From NCBI GenBank assembly GCA_040007895.1, contig JBDTUE010000027.1, positions 1 to 28,527 of the forward strand: a stretch of DNA of 28,527 bases. Direction: 5' to 3'. The notes beneath the pieces are model-generated. The model was not told where the DNA came from. It ran no database searches and worked only from the letters and a program-made list of their open reading frames with translations. The stretch comes from JADJLQ01 sp040007895 (GTDB lineage: Bacteria; Bacteroidota; Bacteroidia; Chitinophagales; Saprospiraceae). The translations under genes were made by a program, and so were the position numbers. Of this stretch, positions 24,875 through 28,527 are shown one piece after another (the stretch's first letter is position 1; each line of letters begins with the position of its first letter).

Positions 24875-25570
24875 TTATGAATGCATGCTCTTTGTGTCAA
24901 TCCATATACCCGGGCTCATCGTACTGGCAATAGATACCGTTTTGATATAAATACCTTTTGCAGAAGATGGCTTTAACCGAATAATGGTATTCAGCAATTC
25001 ATTTGCATTTTCAGCTAATTTTTCAGCAGTGAAAGAAACTCTTCCTACTGTACTGTGAATGATAGCTTGTTTATCTACTCTGAATGCAATCTTTCCACCT
25101 TTTACTTCATTAATCGCTCCTGCTACATCCTGGGTCACTGTACCTGTCTTCGGATTGGGCATTAAACCTCTTGGACCAAGGATACGACCGATTTTACCGA
25201 TTTTAGCCATGACACTAGGTGTGGCTATGATGACGTCTATATCCATCCATCCTTCTGAGATTTTTTGAATATAATCATCTAATCCCACATGATCCGCTCC
25301 TGCAGCTTTAGCTTCCGCTTCTTTGTCAGGAGTACAGAGTACCAATACTTTTTTGGTTTTACCTGTACCATTTGGCAAGGTGACCGTTCCACGGATTGCC
25401 TGATCAGATTTTCTTGGATCGATACCTAATCTTACATGTAAATCTACAGAGGCATCAAATTTTGCTGTATTTACTTCTTTTACCAGAACCATTGCATCTT
25501 TGACAGAAAAGACTTTATTCCTGTCTACTTTAGGTTCAACTTCTTTTCTCTTTTTGGTTAATTTCGCCAT
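24875..25570 (-). CDS. rplA: 50S ribosomal protein L1
   Basis: This 231-residue protein binds 23S rRNA at the mobile L1 stalk and helps release tRNA from the E site. The N-terminal extension begins with AKLTKKRKEVEPKVDRNKV (2-20). The conserved RNA-binding blocks are DLHVRLGIDPRKSDQ near 43-57, GRILGPRGLMPNPKTGTVT near 128-146 and KGIYIKTVSIASTMSPGI near the C-terminus. In other bacteria L1 represses its own operon at the mRNA. A hairpin in the 69 bp gap before this gene (25584-25615) is a possible site, unproven. Confidence 0.97.
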   Translation of the reverse strand: MAKLTKKRKEVEPKVDRNKVFSVKDAMVLVKEVNTAKFDASVDLHVRLGIDPRKSDQAIRGTVTLPNGTGKTKKVLVLCTPDKEAEAKAAGADHVGLDDYIQKISEGWMDIDVIIATPSVMAKIGKIGRILGPRGLMPNPKTGTVTQDVAGAINEVKGGKIAFRVDKQAIIHSTVGRVSFTAEKLAENANELLNTIIRLKPSSAKGIYIKTVSIASTMSPGIWIDTKSMHS

Positions 25571-25583
25571 TTTAAGAATTTTA

Positions 25584-25615
25584 GAGGTACAAGCGTTGAA
25601 AGTTTCAACTCCCTC
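25584..25615 (-). promoter_or_regulatory. Hairpin in the rplK-rplA gap
   Basis: A perfect palindromic core GTTGAAA-C-TTTCAAC (25595-25609) is flanked by GAGG and CCTC (25612-25615 and 25584-25587), which can pair as an outer stem. It ends 13 bp before the rplA ATG, so the fold could affect translation of rplA. No match to a defined L1-binding motif was established. Confidence 0.35.
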
Positions 25616-25639
25616 GGTTATAAAATAATATTATTCAAT

Positions 25640-26080
25640 TTACTTTGCCGGAGCCGTACCACTTACGGTAATGCCCATACTCCTTGCGGTGCCTGCTATT
25701 TGTCTCATCGCTGCTTCGATAGTCAAAGCATTAAGGTCAGGTAATTTATCCTGAGCTATTGTTTTAATCTGATCCCAGGATACATCAGCCACTTTATTTC
25801 TATTTGGTTCTTTGGAACCGGCTTTAATTTTAGTAGCTTCCATTAACTGTATTGCAGCGGGTGCAGTTTTAATTACAAATTCAAATGATTTGTCTTTGAA
25901 TACAGTAATTACAACGGGTAATATTTTACCTTGTTTATCCTGAGTCTGCGCATTAAAACGTTTGCAAAACTCCATGATATTTACACCCTTAGAACCCAAA
26001 GCAGGACCTACTGGTGGAGCAGGGTTAGCCTGTCCGCCTTTTACCTGGAGTTTAATAAAGGTTTCTATTTCTTTTGCCAT
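25640..26080 (-). CDS. rplK: 50S ribosomal protein L11
   Basis: This is the 146-residue protein of the GTPase-associated centre. The N-terminal domain has IKLQVKGGQANPAPPVGPAL (9-28), with the proline-rich hinge region seen in all L11 proteins. The C-terminal rRNA-binding domain (about 75-146) ends with EAAMRQIAGTARSMGITV, the family block. It works with the L10-L12 stalk, and in many bacteria is needed for RelA activation. It lies 89 bp after nusG. No hairpin or promoter is evident in that gap. Confidence 0.98.
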   Translation of the reverse strand: MAKEIETFIKLQVKGGQANPAPPVGPALGSKGVNIMEFCKRFNAQTQDKQGKILPVVITVFKDKSFEFVIKTAPAAIQLMEATKIKAGSKEPNRNKVADVSWDQIKTIAQDKLPDLNALTIEAAMRQIAGTARSMGITVSGTAPAK

Positions 26081-26169
26081 AATTAGTTTTTATTTCAATT
26101 TGTTATTCAACCAAAATCTCAAGAAAAAAGGAAGCTTTGTTTTCTTCTCAATCTAAAGGTCAAAATATA

Positions 26170-26721
26170 TTAAGATGTTTTTTCTACCTGCATAAAGTTC
26201 AACTCTACTTCAGTACCTCTGCCAAATATTTTTACTATAACTTTCAATTTCTTTTTCTCTTCATTCACTTCTTTGATGTCGCCAATAAAATCATTAAACG
26301 GTCCATCTATGATTTTTACGGTTTCACCATTAATAAATGGCTCAATCATGGATTCCCCTGCTGCCAGGGATTCGTCTACTTTACCGAGGAGCCGATTAGC
26401 TTCACCGGCACTCATTGGTATCGGAGTTTCTTTACCCAGGAAGTGAATTACATTTGGAATATTAGCAATTACCTGTACCACTTCTGGTACCAATTTCCCG
26501 GCATCAGATTCTAACAAAATATAACCCGGAAGTATATTTCTCTCCAGTACGACTTTTTTACCATTTCTGATTTTATACACTTTTTCAGATGGTACGATCA
26601 CCTGGGAGATAAATCCACTCCAACCTTGCCTTTGGATTTCAAGTTCAATACGCTCTTTGATTTTGCGTTCTTTTCCGCTAATCACGCGCAATGAATATAA
26701 TTTTTTTTCAAGGTCAGCCAT
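26170..26721 (-). CDS. nusG: Transcription termination/antitermination factor NusG
   Basis: This is a 183-residue NusG. The N-terminal NGN domain (about 5-115) binds the polymerase clamp and contains WYSLRV-like LYSLRVISGKE, the NILPGYILLE block near 62-71 and IPNVIHFLG near 88-96. The C-terminal KOW domain (about 128-180) shows GETVKIIDGPFNDFIGDI and the ending GRGTEVELNFMQVEK. It links RNA polymerase to Rho or to the ribosome. It follows secE by 6 bp, the near-universal secE-nusG arrangement. Confidence 0.98.
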   Translation of the reverse strand: MADLEKKLYSLRVISGKERKIKERIELEIQRQGWSGFISQVIVPSEKVYKIRNGKKVVLERNILPGYILLESDAGKLVPEVVQVIANIPNVIHFLGKETPIPMSAGEANRLLGKVDESLAAGESMIEPFINGETVKIIDGPFNDFIGDIKEVNEEKKKLKVIVKIFGRGTEVELNFMQVEKTS

Positions 26722-26727
26722 AGTGTA

Positions 26728-26916
26728 TTATACGCCGTATACTAAATTAAGAATTGAATTAGAAGCCACATCCATAATGAAAATAATAAGGGTAAAGATC
26801 ACAGTAGCAATTAAAACCACTCTGGCACTGTCTACCAGGTTGGGCCAAGATGGCCATGTCACCTTATTCATCAATTCGTCGTAAGACTCCTTCAGATATA
26901 AACCTATTTTATCCAT
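26728..26916 (-). CDS. secE: Preprotein translocase subunit SecE
   Basis: This is a 62-residue single-span SecE, part of the SecYEG channel in the inner membrane. The amphipathic N-terminal helix contains KESYDELMNKVTWPSW (9-24), with the conserved VTWPSW, and one membrane helix follows at about 34-54. I chose the ATG at 26916. A longer frame can open with GTG at 26934, but those codons fall within the 3' end of tRNA-Trp and add a lysine-rich tail foreign to the family. The start lies 15 bp after the tRNA, so the mRNA is probably released by tRNA 3' processing. Confidence 0.93.
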   Translation of the reverse strand: MDKIGLYLKESYDELMNKVTWPSWPNLVDSARVVLIATVIFTLIIFIMDVASNSILNLVYGV

Positions 26917-26931
26917 AATCTTCTTTGCTTG

Positions 26932-27004
26932 CACGGGCAGCAGGAATCGAACCTACGGCCTACAGTTTTGGAGACTGTCGCTCTACCAATTGAGCTATGC
27001 CCGT
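26932..27004 (-). tRNA. tRNA-Trp (CCA anticodon)
   Basis: This 73 nt gene has acceptor stem ACGGGCA/TGCCCGT with discriminator G, D-arm AGCTCAATTGGTAGAGC and anticodon stem ACAGT/ACTGT around loop CTCCAAA, giving anticodon CCA for UGG. The T-arm has loop TTCGATT. CCA is not encoded. Its place between tuf and secE is conserved in many bacteria. Confidence 0.96.
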
Positions 27005-27047
27005 TTAACATTTTAATTTTAATATGCACTTTCAATTTAGTCGATTC

Positions 27048-27101
27048 AGAAAGTCCTTCGCTCCCTGACTGCCGTGAGGCAGGTACCAATTGAACTATGC
27101 C
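27048..27101 (-). pseudogene. tRNA-Trp 5' fragment joined to a small palindrome
   Basis: GGCATAGTTCAATTGGTA (27101-27084 on the minus strand) repeats the 5' part of the neighbouring tRNA-Trp with one change in 18 bases, at an offset of exactly 100 bp. The similarity stops at the D-loop. After it comes a palindrome CTGCC-TCAC-GGCAG (27082-27069) and then GGGAGCGAAGGAC. No anticodon arm or T-arm can be formed, so it is not a functional tRNA. It looks like a partial duplication interrupted by a repeat element. Confidence 0.6.
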
Positions 27102-27126
27102 TTTTTTTGGCTTTTTTTATGACAAA

Positions 27127-27156
27127 GAAGCACCTCCCGGTTAAGAGAGATGCTTC
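27127..27156 (-). terminator. Hairpin terminator after tuf
   Basis: On the minus strand GAAGCATCTC and GAGGTGCTTC pair over 10 bp (one G-T wobble) around a 10 nt loop, followed by TTTGTCAT. The U-tract is short, so some readthrough into tRNA-Trp and secE is likely. It starts about 58 bp after the tuf stop. Confidence 0.6.
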
Positions 27157-27214
27157 TAAGCTATTTCATTATATCAATTAAATAACTCTGCTTTGGTGGT
27201 ATTGTATACCAGAT

Positions 27215-28411
27215 CTAGTCCAGGATTTCTGTTACCTGGCCTGCACCTACGGTCCGTCCACCTTCGCGGATAGCGAATCGTAAGTTCTTTTCCATTGCTA
27301 TTGAGTTTAATAAACTTGCTTCGATCGTTACGTTGTCACCGGGCATTACCATTTCTACACCTTCTGGTAATTTCACATCTCCGGTTACATCAGTAGTTCT
27401 GAAATAAAACTGAGGACGATAACCATTGAAGAAAGGAGTATGACGTCCACCTTCTTCTTTACTTAAAACATAAATCTCAGCTTTGAATTTTTTATGTGGT
27501 TTTACTGAACCAGGTGCACAAATAACCATACCTCTTCGGATCTGATCTTTTTCAACACCACGCAATAAAATACCAGCGTTATCACCAGCTTCACCACGAT
27601 CTAATAATTTGCGGAACATTTCTACTCCCGTACAGGTTGAAGTAAGTGGTTTTTCACCATCTTTCATCATACCGACGATTTCAACGGTTTCACCAACTTT
27701 AACCACACCTTTCTCGATACGACCTGTAGCTACAGTACCTCTACCTGTAATAGAGAATACATCCTCTACCGGCATAAGGAACGGCTGGTCTACTAATCGG
27801 GTTGGTTCTGGAATATCTTTATCTACAGCGGCCATCAAGTCAAGGATTAATTGCTTGTATTTAGCATCGCCTTCAAGTGCTTTTAGTGCTGATCCTTTTA
27901 TTACAGATGCATGAGCGCCATCAAAACCATATTGGTCCAAAAGCTCCCTTACTTCCATTTCTACCAGGTCTAACATTTCCTCATCATCAACCAGGTCAAC
28001 TTTATTCATAAACACCACTATTTTAGGAACTCCTACCTGCTTGGCAAGAAGGATGTGTTCCCTGGTTTGTGGCATTGGTCCATCAGTAGCTGCTACTACC
28101 AGGATTGCTCCATCCATTTGAGCAGCACCTGTTACCATGTTTTTCACATAATCCGCGTGTCCCGGACAATCCACGTGAGCATAATGTCGATTTACCGTTT
28201 GATATTCAACGTGAGCAGTATTGATTGTAATACCGCGTTCTTTTTCTTCCGGAGCTGCATCAATAGAGTCATAAGACCTTTTTTCTGCTAATCCTGATTC
28301 AGAAAGGATGGAAGTAATCGCTGCAGTTAACGTTGTTTTACCATGATCTACGTGACCTATAGTACCAACATTTAAGTGAGGTTTAGTCCTCTGAAAAGTT
28401 TCTTTTGCCAT
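27215..28411 (-). CDS. tuf: Elongation factor Tu
   Basis: This 398-residue GTPase brings aminoacyl-tRNA to the ribosome. The G1 motif GHVDHGKTT is at residues 19-27, the switch I region KERGITI at 57-63, DCPGH at 81-85 and NKVD at 136-139. Domains 2 and 3 follow, with RGTVATGRIEKG near 225-236 and the ending AGQVTEILD. Length is normal. The gene is preceded by tRNA-Thr, 63 bp away, with no clear promoter in the AT-rich gap. It is therefore probably read from a tRNA-gene promoter beyond the window. No Shine-Dalgarno sequence is visible before the ATG. Confidence 0.98.
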   Translation of the reverse strand: MAKETFQRTKPHLNVGTIGHVDHGKTTLTAAITSILSESGLAEKRSYDSIDAAPEEKERGITINTAHVEYQTVNRHYAHVDCPGHADYVKNMVTGAAQMDGAILVVAATDGPMPQTREHILLAKQVGVPKIVVFMNKVDLVDDEEMLDLVEMEVRELLDQYGFDGAHASVIKGSALKALEGDAKYKQLILDLMAAVDKDIPEPTRLVDQPFLMPVEDVFSITGRGTVATGRIEKGVVKVGETVEIVGMMKDGEKPLTSTCTGVEMFRKLLDRGEAGDNAGILLRGVEKDQIRRGMVICAPGSVKPHKKFKAEIYVLSKEEGGRHTPFFNGYRPQFYFRTTDVTGDVKLPEGVEMVMPGDNVTIEASLLNSIAMEKNLRFAIREGGRTVGAGQVTEILD

Positions 28412-28474
28412 GGTTTAGTACCGTTTTAATTAATATTTAATGATATAATGATTTTAATATTTCAAAAAAAATTG

Positions 28475-28527
28475 AGCCAACGAAGGGAATTGAACCCTCG
28501 ACCCCTTCCTTACCAAGGAAGTGCTCT
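28475..28527 (-). tRNA. tRNA-Thr (GGT anticodon), partial at window edge
   Basis: The 3' part of a tRNA runs off the right edge. Anticodon stem CTTCC/GGAAG encloses loop TTGGTAA, giving anticodon GGT for threonine. A T-arm with loop TTCAATT and the acceptor 3' strand CGTTGGC with discriminator T follow; CCA is not encoded. The 5' acceptor strand and most of the D-arm lie outside. A T-run follows the 3' end. Confidence 0.9.

Noticed and set aside
26917..26934. GTG-initiated N-terminal extension of SecE
   Set aside because: The six extra codons lie partly inside the tRNA-Trp 3' end and do not resemble SecE; the ATG at 26916 gives the normal family start.
1..28527. CRISPR array, insertion sequence, integrase or prophage genes
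   Set aside because: No regularly spaced repeats, transposase, integrase or phage genes were seen; hicAB is the only accessory-type module.

Overview
The window reads as a chromosomal segment of a member of the Bacteroidota. The reasons are low GC content, almost no Shine-Dalgarno sequences before the genes, several copies of the phylum's promoter -7 element (TAnnTTTG), an RNase HI with an N-terminal viroplasmin-like domain, a LytS/LytTR pair, an Mrp protein without the usual CxxC, and a tuf - tRNA-Trp - secE - nusG - rplKAJL - rpoBC order. A Saprospiraceae or Chitinophagales relative is possible, but the family cannot be settled from this sequence alone.

Layout. Positions 1-534 are non-coding, with several hairpins and two terminator-like structures. 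From 535 to 4440 all genes are on the minus strand. In transcription order they are an Mrp-type Fe-S carrier ATPase, a NifU-domain protein, OMP decarboxylase (pyrF), and two tandem paralogous exported proteins of LolA-like appearance, one of them a lipoprotein. From 4593 to 7301 on the plus strand is a tightly packed group: ribF (FMN/FAD synthesis), a family 2 glycosyltransferase and an RluA-type pseudouridine synthase. From 11305 down to 7334 on the minus strand is folE - fabD - yqgE - ABC-F ATPase. Divergent from folE is a two-component pair on the plus strand (LytS-type kinase and LytTR regulator, 11444-13223). Next, on the minus strand, come a hicAB toxin-antitoxin pair just downstream of tRNA-Ser(GGA), and then tatD. 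The divergent gene rnhA is on the plus strand and faces rpoC across a strong bidirectional terminator.

The right half (15573-28527) is the large minus-strand transcription/translation cluster. It runs tRNA-Thr (partial, at the right edge) - tuf - tRNA-Trp - secE - nusG - rplK - rplA - rplJ - rplL - rpoB - rpoC. It supplies EF-Tu, a Sec translocon subunit, the NusG elongation factor, the L11/L1 and L10/L12 stalk proteins and the two large RNA polymerase subunits. A long hairpin lies between rplL and rpoB, where other bacteria attenuate or process this transcript. A truncated tRNA-Trp-like fragment joined to a small palindrome sits between tuf and tRNA-Trp.

I found no convincing undescribed multi-gene system. 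The window is mostly housekeeping genes. The points worth a second look are the tRNA-like remnant, the rplL-rpoB hairpin, the tRNA-adjacent hicAB with a short HicB, the paired LolA-like proteins and a few non-coding structures.
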